From assembly GCF_042140125.1 (NCBI RefSeq), contig NZ_CP159473.1: a stretch of 64,000 bases of DNA, one strand, 5' to 3'. The stretch comes from Rhodophyticola sp017644125. Lineage in GTDB: Bacteria; Pseudomonadota; Alphaproteobacteria; Rhodobacterales; Rhodobacteraceae. Both the position numbers and the translations under genes were made by a program. Numbering within the stretch: position 1 is the stretch's first letter; the number at the start of each line of letters is the position of its first letter. Positions 35,055-43,652 of this stretch are shown in pieces. The notes beneath the pieces were generated by a model. It had not been told where the DNA came from. It ran no database searches and saw nothing but the letters and a program-made list of their open reading frames with translations.

Positions 35055-36731
35055 TTACGGAGCGGACGGCAGGCTGATCGAGTTCGCCACGTTCACGGCG
35101 GACTGAGCGAAGTTGCTCACGTTGCCACCGAAGGTATCAAGCGAGTTGGCCGCGAACTGGTCACCCCAGACGGAGACCTGAACGATATCGGTCGTACCGG
35201 AGAGATCCGGCAACTCAACAGCCGTCAGGATGTTGGCCGCGTTGGTTGCCGACTGCTCGGTCACGTCGACCTGACCGACGACATCGCCACCCCAAGCCCA
35301 GTAGCCGGGTTCTGCAACGTTCTGCGAAATCTGGTCAAGGCTGATTGCAAACTGGCGGCTGGTGCCACGCAGTTCCTCAACCGAAACCAAGTTTGCAGCG
35401 TTGGTTGCCGCCTGCTCCAGGTCCACAAGGCCACCATCACCGAACGAGACGTAGTTGCCAGCATACTGCATCTCGCCATAGCCGAACATGTTGGTGTACT
35501 GCAGAAGATCCCAATCGCCGGACCCGTTCTCAATGCTGTCGCCAGACAGCGAGTTGATCACGTTGGTTGCCGCCTGGGTCAGGTCAGCGACCTGAGCCGT
35601 ATAGGAACCGTAGAACACAACGTTCTCTGCAGACTGATAGCTGTCGAAGTAGAACTGGTCGACCGACTCTTCGATATCCTGGAATGCCGCGATGTTGGCC
35701 GCATTCGTGGCAGCCTGGCTGATATCAGAGATATCCGCGCCATAGTCGATTTCGTTATACGCGACCTGCTCCATGTCATCGATTTCTTGCAGCAGAACGT
35801 TCAGTTCCAGCCCGGAGGTGTCTTCGGGGCTGAGGCTGAGGCTGTTCGCCACGTTGGTCGCCGCTTGCGCGACTTCCTCGATATTGTCACCGGAGCTGGC
35901 GCCATCGATGTAGTTGCGCGCGATCTGGGAGACGTCATCGACTTTCTGGCGGACAGTGTCGCCATTTACGATCGACGCCAGGTTCAGTGCGTTCACGGCA
36001 TCCTGCGTGTTCAGGTCGAATGCCTCGGCCCGCAGATCGTCTTCAATATTGATGAAGTTCTCTGCGAACTGATCGCTGTCTGTCACCTTCTGACGAATAT
36101 CGTCCACATCACCCATGGTGATGCTGTTGCCGACATTGGTGGCAGCCTGCGTGATGTCGTCCAGATCGTCATGACCATCATCGCCGACCGCGTTGTTGAT
36201 GGCTTCCTGGTACGTATCATCGATTTTCTGATACGCATTGTTGTCCAGTTCCACACCATCGGCGGAAACGATATTGGCCGCGTTGACAGCCGCCTGAACC
36301 AGTTCTGCGCTGTCGGCGTCGAACAGGATCGAGTTGCTGGCAATCTGGGCGGTATCGTCGACTTTCTGGGTGACATCCTCAAGCGAGTCTGCGCCATCCA
36401 TGCTCAGGCTGTTGAGCACGTTGGTCGCCGCCTGATTAACGTCGGTCCAACCGCCACCGGGGCCATCCTCAAGATAGTTTTCTGCCAACTGGCTCATGGG
36501 GTCGACATCCTGGAATATGTCGTCCAGCGACTCGGAGCCGCGCGAAATGATGTTGCCGGCATTGGTTGCAGTCTGATCGATATCAGTACCGCCGCCGTAA
36601 GCGTAGATGGAGTTCAGCGCTTCCTGGACCCCATCGAGGATCTGATCAATGTCTGTTTGGCTACTGTTGGCAAGAGCCGGCGACGTCGCCAGCGCCAGCG
36701 CAACCGCTGTTGTTGTAAGATACGTCTTCAT
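35055..36731 (-). CDS. large secreted Q/N-ladder repeat protein, candidate amyloid-type fibre subunit
   Basis: The 558-aa protein has a signal peptide (MKTYLTTTAVALALATSPAL then A) and, after about residue 45, eleven tandem repeats of 46-54 residues. Each has a first ladder motif Q-A-A-T-N-x-x-N-S-L-S and a second one, Q-x-A-x-N, about 25 residues later. The mature part is acidic and lacks cysteine. No named family was recognised. The layout is that of exported beta-solenoid or amyloid subunits. It is first in an operon with the 33816-34967 gene and divergent from the LuxR-type gene. AAGGGTG precedes the ATG. Confidence 0.75.
   Translation of the reverse strand: MKTYLTTTAVALALATSPALANSSQTDIDQILDGVQEALNSIYAYGGGTDIDQTATNAGNIISRGSESLDDIFQDVDPMSQLAENYLEDGPGGGWTDVNQAATNVLNSLSMDGADSLEDVTQKVDDTAQIASNSILFDADSAELVQAAVNAANIVSADGVELDNNAYQKIDDTYQEAINNAVGDDGHDDLDDITQAATNVGNSITMGDVDDIRQKVTDSDQFAENFINIEDDLRAEAFDLNTQDAVNALNLASIVNGDTVRQKVDDVSQIARNYIDGASSGDNIEEVAQAATNVANSLSLSPEDTSGLELNVLLQEIDDMEQVAYNEIDYGADISDISQAATNAANIAAFQDIEESVDQFYFDSYQSAENVVFYGSYTAQVADLTQAATNVINSLSGDSIENGSGDWDLLQYTNMFGYGEMQYAGNYVSFGDGGLVDLEQAATNAANLVSVEELRGTSRQFAISLDQISQNVAEPGYWAWGGDVVGQVDVTEQSATNAANILTAVELPDLSGTTDIVQVSVWGDQFAANSLDTFGGNVSNFAQSAVNVANSISLPSAP
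35068..36580 (-). repeat. eleven protein-level tandem repeats in the large QxxxN protein
   Basis: First-motif glutamines are at residues 53, 100, 146, 195, 243, 289, 339, 386, 440, 493 and 543 (QTATN, QAATN, QAAVN, QDAVN or QSATN forms). Second-motif glutamines are at 81, 129, 175, 221, 269, 322, 366, 422, 467 and 525. Base-level similarity is only moderate outside the motifs, so the repeats are old and kept by selection on the protein. Confidence 0.85.
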
Positions 36732-37431
36732 TGTGTTCACCCTTAAGCCCGATCCCGGGCGGTTGATGGACCAAAACGGGCGCAACGCGCCCGAGAACTG
36801 GTTGCGGCAAAAATCACCGCAGCGGCCCGACTTAACCCAGACATGTGAAGAATATGAATCTGTCCGCGAGTATCGGCAGCAGACGCCGAGTTATCTACGG
36901 ATCCATCCAGGAAAGAATCAGCCCGGACAGTTCAGACAGCAGCTTCTCAGTCCATGCCAAGTCGGCACAGCCCAGATGACAACATTGAAGGGAAGCAGGC
37001 GCCAGTCAGGCAAATCCTGACACAATTCAACCAAAAGTTGAATGCCACCTGACCTTTTAGACAGGTGACACTACGTAAACCCATAATTTTAATAGAATTT
37101 TAACCAACCGCTCAAGGCAGCGATTGTCTCTGAATCCGCGCTTTCCAAGGACTGGAAAACAATCTGTTTCGAAAAACGCGGCACATGATCACAAAATCAT
37201 ATGCACCATTAACAAATGGTAAATTTTTGGTATGTTCATGGCATAATTGTGGCCTGAGCAAGGCTTAGCTAGTTCCCGCCGTTTTTAGGCGGATTGTTGC
37301 CCTCGGTAAGCAGATTGCGGCGAACGCAACGCCCCGTTCCTCATCGCGCCCCTGGCACGCATCAAGACGTGCCGCGGGAGTGACTCTGGGAACAATACAT
37401 TTTTGTGAGTAGTCCTTCTGGGAGGACGATT
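36732..37431. promoter_or_regulatory. 700-bp AT-richer divergent regulatory region
   Basis: No gene is seen. The stretch is AT-rich compared with its surroundings. It holds an inverted repeat CACCTG/CAGGTG about 360 bp before luxR, AT-rich patches with TTAACAAATGGTAAATTT, and a small hairpin CCGCC-GTTTTTA-GGCGG (37276-37292). Right before luxR, GTCCT/AGGAC can pair across the Shine-Dalgarno GGGAGGA. The region is a likely target of several regulators of the fibre operon and of luxR. Confidence 0.55.
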
Positions 37432-38109
37432 ATGAGCGAACGCATTGTTGCGCGCAGGGTCTCTGCGCGCCATTCTCCAAGTGTGACGGCTGCCATCATT
37501 GAAAAAGATCCTCTGGTCGCAAATGCGATGAGCGAGGTCATTTCCAATCTGGACGGGATCACCAAGGTTCTGCATTTCGGGACGATCAATGCCTGCCGTG
37601 ACGCAATTCTCAATACGCCCATCGATCTGGTTATCCTCGATCCCTCAACGCTTGGCGACCTGGCGGTCGATGCAAGCGAGATCCTGGACAACCCGGCGCT
37701 GTCGACATTGCTTTACACCTCCATGGACCAAAGCAGGCTCGCCCTCGCGCTGGTGCGCAACTCGGTCATCGGGTTCGCCCGCAAGATCGAAGGCCTGTCC
37801 AGCTTGCGCCGAGCGGTGGTCAGGGCTTTGCTGAGGCTTCAACGCCCCTTCCCGGTGGCAAACTCGACCGAGCGGCCGGAACCGGTCTCTCTCAGCCTGC
37901 GCGAACGCCAGACCCCTCAGGCGATCGGCCGTGGCTTCACGCTCAAGGAAACCGCCGGCAGACTGGGGATCAGCCTGAAATCGGTCGAAACCTACAAGGC
38001 CAGGGCTTGCAGCAAGCTGGGCATACTGTCCCGCTCCGAGCTGGTGGGGTTCGTAGCGTATGGAGAGCGCGTCCAACGCCTTTGTCCGGCCGATTTCGAG
38101 TTGTCATAA
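37432..38109 (+). CDS. LuxR-type response regulator of the fibre/polysaccharide locus
   Basis: The 225-aa protein has a receiver-like domain (residues about 13-120): acidic pocket A-I-I-E-K-D, phosphoacceptor Asp in D-L-V-I-L-D-P, Thr/Ser in L-L-Y-T-S, and Lys in G-F-A-R-K. A LuxR/NarL helix-turn-helix follows at about 150-215 (FTLKETAGRLGISLKSVETY then KARACSKLG). The domain order is that of CsgD-type biofilm regulators, but the receiver keeps its key residues. It lies between the divergent fibre operon and the UXS-galE-GT2 operon, a natural regulator for both. Confidence 0.85.
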   Translation: MSERIVARRVSARHSPSVTAAIIEKDPLVANAMSEVISNLDGITKVLHFGTINACRDAILNTPIDLVILDPSTLGDLAVDASEILDNPALSTLLYTSMDQSRLALALVRNSVIGFARKIEGLSSLRRAVVRALLRLQRPFPVANSTERPEPVSLSLRERQTPQAIGRGFTLKETAGRLGISLKSVETYKARACSKLGILSRSELVGFVAYGERVQRLCPADFELS

Positions 38110-38530
38110 TCCAATCTTTTCTAGGCGGATTTCCGCGCCTTCCATCAATGCTCAATAGCTCGACCCCAGCCAGAGCCGCAAGTCAGGGGGAACGATTCGG
38201 CGCCGTAGACGACAATTTTCCCGCCAAAACCCACCGATTCGCCATTTATCAGCGTGTGAAAAGGTCGGAATACAACCTATACGTGTATAAACCTGTCCAA
38301 AAGTGGCAGTTTTAGGGCAAAAGGTTAACAAAAGATTGACGAGCGGATTTCCGCCTGCCCTAGTGCGGAGTTATCGATGTCCAACTTTTTAAGATGTGAG
38401 TAACGCAAGAACTCTACGGGAAGCCAATTTCCGAAAGCGCTATCCGCGGTGTAAGCAGCAAAACAGCTAGGCGGCCGCCATATTTGAGCAGAGCGCACAA
38501 ATCGTTACCCGCAGAACGTGGGAAAAGGTA
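38110..38530. promoter_or_regulatory. 421-bp promoter region of the polysaccharide operon with a repeated palindromic motif
   Basis: No gene is seen. The dyad GCGGATTTCCGC occurs at 38125-38136 and again at 38343-38354, 218 bp apart. The word TAGGCGGATT, shared with the first copy, also appears before luxR near 37286-37295. AT-rich promoter-like DNA lies between. GGGAAAAGG precedes the ATG at 38531. Confidence 0.5.
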
Positions 38531-39574
38531 ATGCGTATGTCTTCCGGTTCACCCGCCATTTCGCGGGCCAGTCAAGCTTTGTCAATTGCCCGGCCAAACC
38601 CCAAAACCGTATTGATTGCCGGTGGCGCGGGCTTTCTCGGCTCAAGTCTCTGTGAACACTACTTGGAAAACGGCGACCGCGTGATCTGCCTGGATAACCT
38701 GTCCACCGGGCGGTTCACGAACATTCACCACCTCCTTCCTCACAAGAATTTCAAGCTAGTCACCCATGACGTGACGCAGCCCTATTCCCCTCCGGGCCCG
38801 ATCGATCTGATCTACAACATGGCCTGCCCGGCCTCCCCGCCAAAGTACCAGATCGATCCGATCCATACTTTCAAAACAAACGTCTTCGGCGCGTGCCATC
38901 TGCTTGATCTTGCACGCAAGAAGGGTGCGCGCATTCTTCAGGCCTCGACCTCGGAGGTCTATGGCGACCCGCTGGTCAGCCCGCAGCGAGAGGACTACCA
39001 CGGCAACGTCAACATTCAGGGCCCGCGCTCTTGCTATGATGAAGGCAAAAGGGCGGCCGAAACCCTGTTTCACGACTATCACGCCCAGTTTGGCGTCGAA
39101 GTGAAAATCGCCCGAATCTTCAACACCTACGGCCCTCGGATGGACCCCGGTGACGGGCGTGTGGTGTCCAATTTCATCGTGCAGGCGCTGCGCGGCGACG
39201 AGATCACAGTCAATGGCGACGGGTCTCAGACAAGATCGTTCTGCTATCTCGACGATCTGATCGACGGCCTCGTGAAGCTGATGCATTCTCCCGCCGATCT
39301 TGTTCAGCCGGTCAATATCGGCAATCCCGGCGAATTCACGGTGCTGGAACTGGCAAAGATCGTTCTGGACATGACGGGCTCCTCCTCGACGCTGAGCTTC
39401 CGTGACCTGCCGCAGGATGATCCGCGCCAGCGTCGCCCCGATATCTCGACCGCAAAGACGCTTTTGGGCTGGAGCCCGCAATGCGATCTAGCGGGGGGGT
39501 TGTCGCGCACCATTCCTTATTTCGCGGCGGAGCTGTCCAAAATCAACGCCGTCACTGCTTCCGCGGGTCAGTGA
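38531..39574 (+). CDS. UDP-glucuronate decarboxylase (UDP-xylose synthase)
   Basis: The 347-aa short-chain dehydrogenase/epimerase family enzyme converts UDP-glucuronate to UDP-xylose. It shows the NAD-binding GGAGFLGSSLCEHYL, the UXS signatures YNMACPASPPKYQIDPIHT and STSEVYGDPLVSPQ, the catalytic Y-x3-K (CYDEGK) and FNTYGPRMDPGDGRVVSNFI. It is the first gene of the operon; its stop overlaps the galE start by 1 nt. It should feed xylose into the polysaccharide made by the downstream GT2. Confidence 0.92.
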   Translation: MRMSSGSPAISRASQALSIARPNPKTVLIAGGAGFLGSSLCEHYLENGDRVICLDNLSTGRFTNIHHLLPHKNFKLVTHDVTQPYSPPGPIDLIYNMACPASPPKYQIDPIHTFKTNVFGACHLLDLARKKGARILQASTSEVYGDPLVSPQREDYHGNVNIQGPRSCYDEGKRAAETLFHDYHAQFGVEVKIARIFNTYGPRMDPGDGRVVSNFIVQALRGDEITVNGDGSQTRSFCYLDDLIDGLVKLMHSPADLVQPVNIGNPGEFTVLELAKIVLDMTGSSSTLSFRDLPQDDPRQRRPDISTAKTLLGWSPQCDLAGGLSRTIPYFAAELSKINAVTASAGQ

Positions 39575-40572
39575 TGTCTGCGACACCCGTCATCGTAACC
39601 GGCGGCGCCGGGTTCATCGGCAGCCATGCCTGCAAATGCCTTTCTGCGGCAGGGTATCTGCCCGTCGCGGTGGATAATCTGCGTACCGGCCATTCCGACG
39701 CGGTGAAATGGGGCCCTCTCGAACAGCTCGATATCCGGGATACCGAGGGGCTCGCCAAGGTGATCGCCACCTATCGCGCCGACACTGTCATGCATTTCGC
39801 GGCAGCTGCGTATGTTGGCGAGTCGGTGGGTGATCCGGGGCTTTACTATGATCTGAATGTGGGCGGGCTTATCTCCCTTCTGCGCGCGATGGACATGGCC
39901 GGCGCCGGCCAGATCGTCTTTTCCTCAAGCTGTGCGACCTATGGCATTCCCGATCAACTGCCCATCACCGAAGGCTCGGCCCAGCGCCCGGTCAACCCCT
40001 ACGGGCACAGCAAGCTGATGGGCGAACAGATGATCCGCGATCACGCCGCCGCATATGGGCTGCGCTTCGCCATTTTGCGGTACTTCAACGCCAGCGGGGC
40101 CGACCCGGAGGCCGATCTCCGCGAACGCCATGACCCCGAAACCCATCTGATCCCGCTGGCGCTGATGGCGGCCGCCGGGCAGCGGCCCGCGCTCGATGTG
40201 TTCGGCACCGATTACGATACGCCCGATGGCACCTGTATCCGCGATTACATTCACGTCACCGATCTGGCCAGGGCGCATGTGCTTGCCTTGCAGCATCTGG
40301 CTGATGGCAAACCGGATATTGCACTGAATCTCGGCACCGGCCGGGGGCTTTCGATCTTTGAGATCGCCACCGCGATCGAAGATGTCACCGGTCGGAAGAT
40401 GCCTTGGCGCGCGGCCCCGCGCCGCCCGGGCGACCCGCCGATCCTTGTGGCCGATATAACCCAAGCACGCCGCGTTCTTGGGTTCGTGACGCAATATTCG
40501 GACATCGAAACGATATTGCGTCACGCTGCGCCGGGATTTGGGCTGGAGGTTTTTGATGACCTTTGTGCCTGA
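39574..40572 (+). CDS. galE: UDP-glucose 4-epimerase
   Basis: The 332-aa enzyme interconverts UDP-glucose and UDP-galactose. It has GGAGFIGSHACKCL at the N-terminus, the GalE stretches VDNLRTGHSDAVKWG, FAAAAYVGESVGDPGLYYDL and SSSCATYGIPD, and catalytic Tyr-x3-Lys (PYGHSKLMGE). It overlaps UXS by 1 nt and the GT2 gene by 17 nt, so the three genes are translated together. Confidence 0.93.
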   Translation: MSATPVIVTGGAGFIGSHACKCLSAAGYLPVAVDNLRTGHSDAVKWGPLEQLDIRDTEGLAKVIATYRADTVMHFAAAAYVGESVGDPGLYYDLNVGGLISLLRAMDMAGAGQIVFSSSCATYGIPDQLPITEGSAQRPVNPYGHSKLMGEQMIRDHAAAYGLRFAILRYFNASGADPEADLRERHDPETHLIPLALMAAAGQRPALDVFGTDYDTPDGTCIRDYIHVTDLARAHVLALQHLADGKPDIALNLGTGRGLSIFEIATAIEDVTGRKMPWRAAPRRPGDPPILVADITQARRVLGFVTQYSDIETILRHAAPGFGLEVFDDLCA

Positions 40573-42430
40573 CATGCCCGGCGCAGCACCTCTGTCCGGC
40601 TCACCGCCGCCCGCCGCTTCGCCGCATCCCTATCTCAAACCGCTTTTCACCGGACGAAAGCGGGTGAAATACAACCTTCTGGCGTTGGTTTGGGCCATTG
40701 CCGCGGTATGGTTCTGGGCGTGGTGGCTCAGACCGGAACATATCATCGAAGGGTCGAGATACTGGGTCGTAACCGCCGCACTCGGCTGGCTCTTCTTCCT
40801 GCAGATATTCTTCATCGCCGTGTTCCGTCAGGCCAAGGTGCCGGCGGTCGACCCGCCCGATCCTGCGAAGGTTCGCGTCGCGATGATCGTGACAAAAACG
40901 CCTTCCGAACCTTTTTCGATCGTCCGGCGCACGCTGCAGGCAATGCTCGATCAGACCTATCCACATGACACCTGGCTGGCCGATGAAGACCCCGCACCAG
41001 ACACGATCGCCTGGTGCGAAGCCCATGGTGTGAAGATATCGACCCGGAAAGGGCAGCCGGACTATCACCGCACGGAATGGCCCCGCCGGACCCGCTGCAA
41101 GGAAGGCAATCTGGCCTTCTTTTATGACACTTACGGCTATGAGAATTATGATTTCGTGGCGCAGTTGGACGCGGATCACGTGCCGCGCCAGTCATATCTG
41201 ACCGAAATCATGCGCGGTTTTGCCGACCCCCGCATCGGTTATGTCAGCGCCCCGAGCATATGCTCCCAGAATGCCAGAGAGAGCTGGGCCGCGCGCACCC
41301 GGTTGTATACCGAGGCCGCGTTCCACGGTGTCTTCCAGACCGGATATAGCGGCACCATGGCTCCCATGTGCATCGGATCTCATTACGCCGTACGCACCAA
41401 GGCACTGCGCGAGGTCGGTGGACTGGGACCGGAACTGGCCGAAGACCACTCCACGACCATGCTGATGAATGCCGGTGGCTGGCGTGGGGTCCATGCGCTT
41501 GACGCGATCGCCGAGGGCGACGGCCCTGCGACGATCACCGATCTTTGCACACAGGAATTTCAATGGTCTCGCAGCCTTGTGACGCTTCTGTTGCGCTACA
41601 CACCTGACTATCTGCCCCGTCTCAGCCCCGGTCTGAAACTGCAGTTTCTGTTTTGCCAGATGCTGTATCCGCTTTTCGCGCTGTTCATGCTGACGTTGTA
41701 CCTCATCCCCGTCGTGGCCGTGCTGTTCGATATTCGCTATGCGAATGTCACCTACCCGGCCTTCTTCGCCCATGCGCTGGCTCCGGCTCTGGCAATCACG
41801 CTGATCGCCTATGTCATCCGGGCCGACGGTTTTTTCCGACCCACCGACGGCAAGGTGCTGAGCTGGGAAAAGGCGCTGTTTCTGGCCATACAATGGCCTT
41901 GGGTTCTTTGGGGATGCATCATGGCGCTGCGTGACCGTCTCTTCGGCGGTTTCGTCGACTTCCGGATCACCCCCAAGGGAGAGGCCGCCGAGGCGCAATT
42001 GCCGATGCGAGTGATCCTGCCCTATGTCGCCTTGGCGCTGGGATGTCTTTTGCCGGTTCTGCTGGTCGACGACCTGATCGATGCGCGCGGCTTCTATCTA
42101 CTGACGCTGCTGAATGGCACCATCTACGCGATAATCGTTGGCGTCGTGGTGATACATCACTTTAAACTTGCGGGACTGAATGTAAGACAGGTGGGGATAC
42201 GTGCCGTCACGCAAATCGCGGCACCGCCTGTGCTGGCAGCTTTGGTTTTCTTCGCCGCCACGATCCGCGGCGTCGAAAGCTCGTATGCGTTGATGGTGGG
42301 TCTTGAACCGTTCCAACTGGTTCGGACCGAGTATGTTGTTGCTGGCGCCGGAATGGGACGTCCCGGGACCGTACATATGGTCTTCGACCCGGGTTGGTCG
42401 AGCGGAACGCCCCCGAACCGAGAGGATTGA
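40556..42430 (+). CDS. cellulose-synthase-like GT2 glycosyltransferase
   Basis: The 624-aa membrane processive glycosyltransferase has two N-terminal membrane helices (about residues 40-60 and 70-90), a GT2 domain (about 105-340) and about six C-terminal helices. Catalytic motifs are D205-A-D207 (QLDADH), the A-E-D-H motif at 295-298 (TED equivalent) and Q333-E-F-Q-W337, a variant of QxxRW. Unlike BcsA there is no PilZ domain at the C-terminus. It overlaps galE by 17 nt, with GGAGG before ATG 40556. It probably makes and exports a beta-glycan; the sugar is unknown. Confidence 0.88.
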   Translation: MTFVPDMPGAAPLSGSPPPAASPHPYLKPLFTGRKRVKYNLLALVWAIAAVWFWAWWLRPEHIIEGSRYWVVTAALGWLFFLQIFFIAVFRQAKVPAVDPPDPAKVRVAMIVTKTPSEPFSIVRRTLQAMLDQTYPHDTWLADEDPAPDTIAWCEAHGVKISTRKGQPDYHRTEWPRRTRCKEGNLAFFYDTYGYENYDFVAQLDADHVPRQSYLTEIMRGFADPRIGYVSAPSICSQNARESWAARTRLYTEAAFHGVFQTGYSGTMAPMCIGSHYAVRTKALREVGGLGPELAEDHSTTMLMNAGGWRGVHALDAIAEGDGPATITDLCTQEFQWSRSLVTLLLRYTPDYLPRLSPGLKLQFLFCQMLYPLFALFMLTLYLIPVVAVLFDIRYANVTYPAFFAHALAPALAITLIAYVIRADGFFRPTDGKVLSWEKALFLAIQWPWVLWGCIMALRDRLFGGFVDFRITPKGEAAEAQLPMRVILPYVALALGCLLPVLLVDDLIDARGFYLLTLLNGTIYAIIVGVVVIHHFKLAGLNVRQVGIRAVTQIAAPPVLAALVFFAATIRGVESSYALMVGLEPFQLVRTEYVVAGAGMGRPGTVHMVFDPGWSSGTPPNRED

Positions 42431-42434
42431 TTCT

Positions 42435-43346
42435 ATGACTTACCCAAAGAGCACCGATCTTTCGAACCGCACCTGGCCATGGGTTGCGACCTTGGGCGTA
42501 ATTCTGGGCGCGGTGACACCCATGGCCTTCGCCGCTCCGCCGGGCGACCTGCCCTTCGGCGTCTACGATCCGAACGGGGAATTCACCGATGACCCGGATG
42601 TCCAGATCGAACATCTGTTCCTGCCGTGGGAGGATGTGTTCCTCCCTTCGCTGGATCTTGCGGACATATATGCCCGCGACCGCAACCGTTCCGTTCTGGT
42701 CACGATCGAACCCTGGACCTGGACACGTGACGAACGCAACTCGCCGGAGGTGCTCATCGCCGGCATCAACGAGGGCGCCTATGACGAGAACATGGCGACG
42801 ATCTGCGCGGTCCTGAACACATTCTCAAGCCCGGTGACCGTCCGCTGGGGTCAGGAGATGGAGGACCGCTCGGGGCAGTTCATCTGGGCCGCATGGGAAC
42901 CGGAGGTCTTTATCGCCGCCTATCAGCGCATGGTAACAGTGTGCCGGGCCGCGGCGCAGGATATCGATTACATGTGGTCGCCCCTCGGCCTGACCGGGTT
43001 CGAAAACTATTACCCGGGCGATGATTATGTGGATGTGGTGGGCCTTTCGGTCTTCGGCCTGCAGGCCTGGGAACAGGAAATCCTCGGAGAGGAGCAACGC
43101 TTTCGCGACATTCTCGCCCCCCGCTACGAGCGCGCGCTGCAATTCGGCAAGCCGATCGTGGTGGCCGAACTCGGCTTTCGCGGCGATGTTGAGTACGTAA
43201 CCCGCTGGATGAACGACGTGCGTCAGGATATTGCGGATTTCCCGGCACTTGAGGCCGTGATCTACTTCAACCAGACCGAGGTTTATCCATGGCCCGATGA
43301 TTTCGGGCTGCCCGACTGGCGGTTCTCCCAACACGTCGTCGAATAA
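42435..43346 (+). CDS. secreted glycoside hydrolase-like protein (GH26-like)
   Basis: The 303-aa secreted protein has a signal peptide (WPWVATLGVILGAVTPMAFA) and a TIM-barrel-like body. It shows similarities to GH26-type beta-glycanases: VRWGQEMEDRSGQFIWAAWE (candidate acid Glu near residue 140) and KPIVVAELGFRG (candidate nucleophile Glu near 247). Four bp separate it from the GT2 stop, so it is in the same operon. Synthase operons often carry a hydrolase that trims the glycan (as BcsZ does for cellulose). Confidence 0.75.
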   Translation: MTYPKSTDLSNRTWPWVATLGVILGAVTPMAFAAPPGDLPFGVYDPNGEFTDDPDVQIEHLFLPWEDVFLPSLDLADIYARDRNRSVLVTIEPWTWTRDERNSPEVLIAGINEGAYDENMATICAVLNTFSSPVTVRWGQEMEDRSGQFIWAAWEPEVFIAAYQRMVTVCRAAAQDIDYMWSPLGLTGFENYYPGDDYVDVVGLSVFGLQAWEQEILGEEQRFRDILAPRYERALQFGKPIVVAELGFRGDVEYVTRWMNDVRQDIADFPALEAVIYFNQTEVYPWPDDFGLPDWRFSQHVVE

Positions 43347-43652
43347 CCTTGATCGGGGCTTCGGCCTGAAGCAGCGGAATCCCGCTCTGTATTCTGCACC
43401 ATAAGCGGCCTCTGGTCGCCTTTGAAGGCGTGTCGAATCCCCTTGTTTTCAAGGAGTTTTGCACGACTTTATGCGTATTTTCGACGCCATTTCCTCACTG
43501 AATCAACAACCTGCGGCCCTCATTCAGCCCCAAATCTCCGCGACCTTTGTGCTGCGTGAGAAACGGTTTGTTAGGCTCCTGACAGTACCAAGGTCTCAGG
43601 CCGGTCGATCGATACATCGGCCGCGTGCAGGTAACCGATGCAGGAGGTTTGG
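43347..43652. other. 306-bp intergenic stretch, no convincing gene
   Basis: One open frame of about 70 codons (from 43459) has no good start context or recognisable product and runs across the RBS of the next gene, so it is not called. The stretch probably holds the promoter of the 43653 gene. No strong terminator with a U-run was seen after the glycosidase-like gene. Confidence 0.4.

Noticed and set aside
35055..36731. Repeated DNA words that could suggest a CRISPR array
   Set aside because: Period (about 140-160 bp), imperfect units and an intact reading frame show protein repeats, not CRISPR.
35004..36746. A 580-codon plus-strand frame opposite the QxxxN repeat protein
   Set aside because: It mirrors the repeats of the real gene; it lacks a signal peptide or start context, while the minus-strand frame has both.
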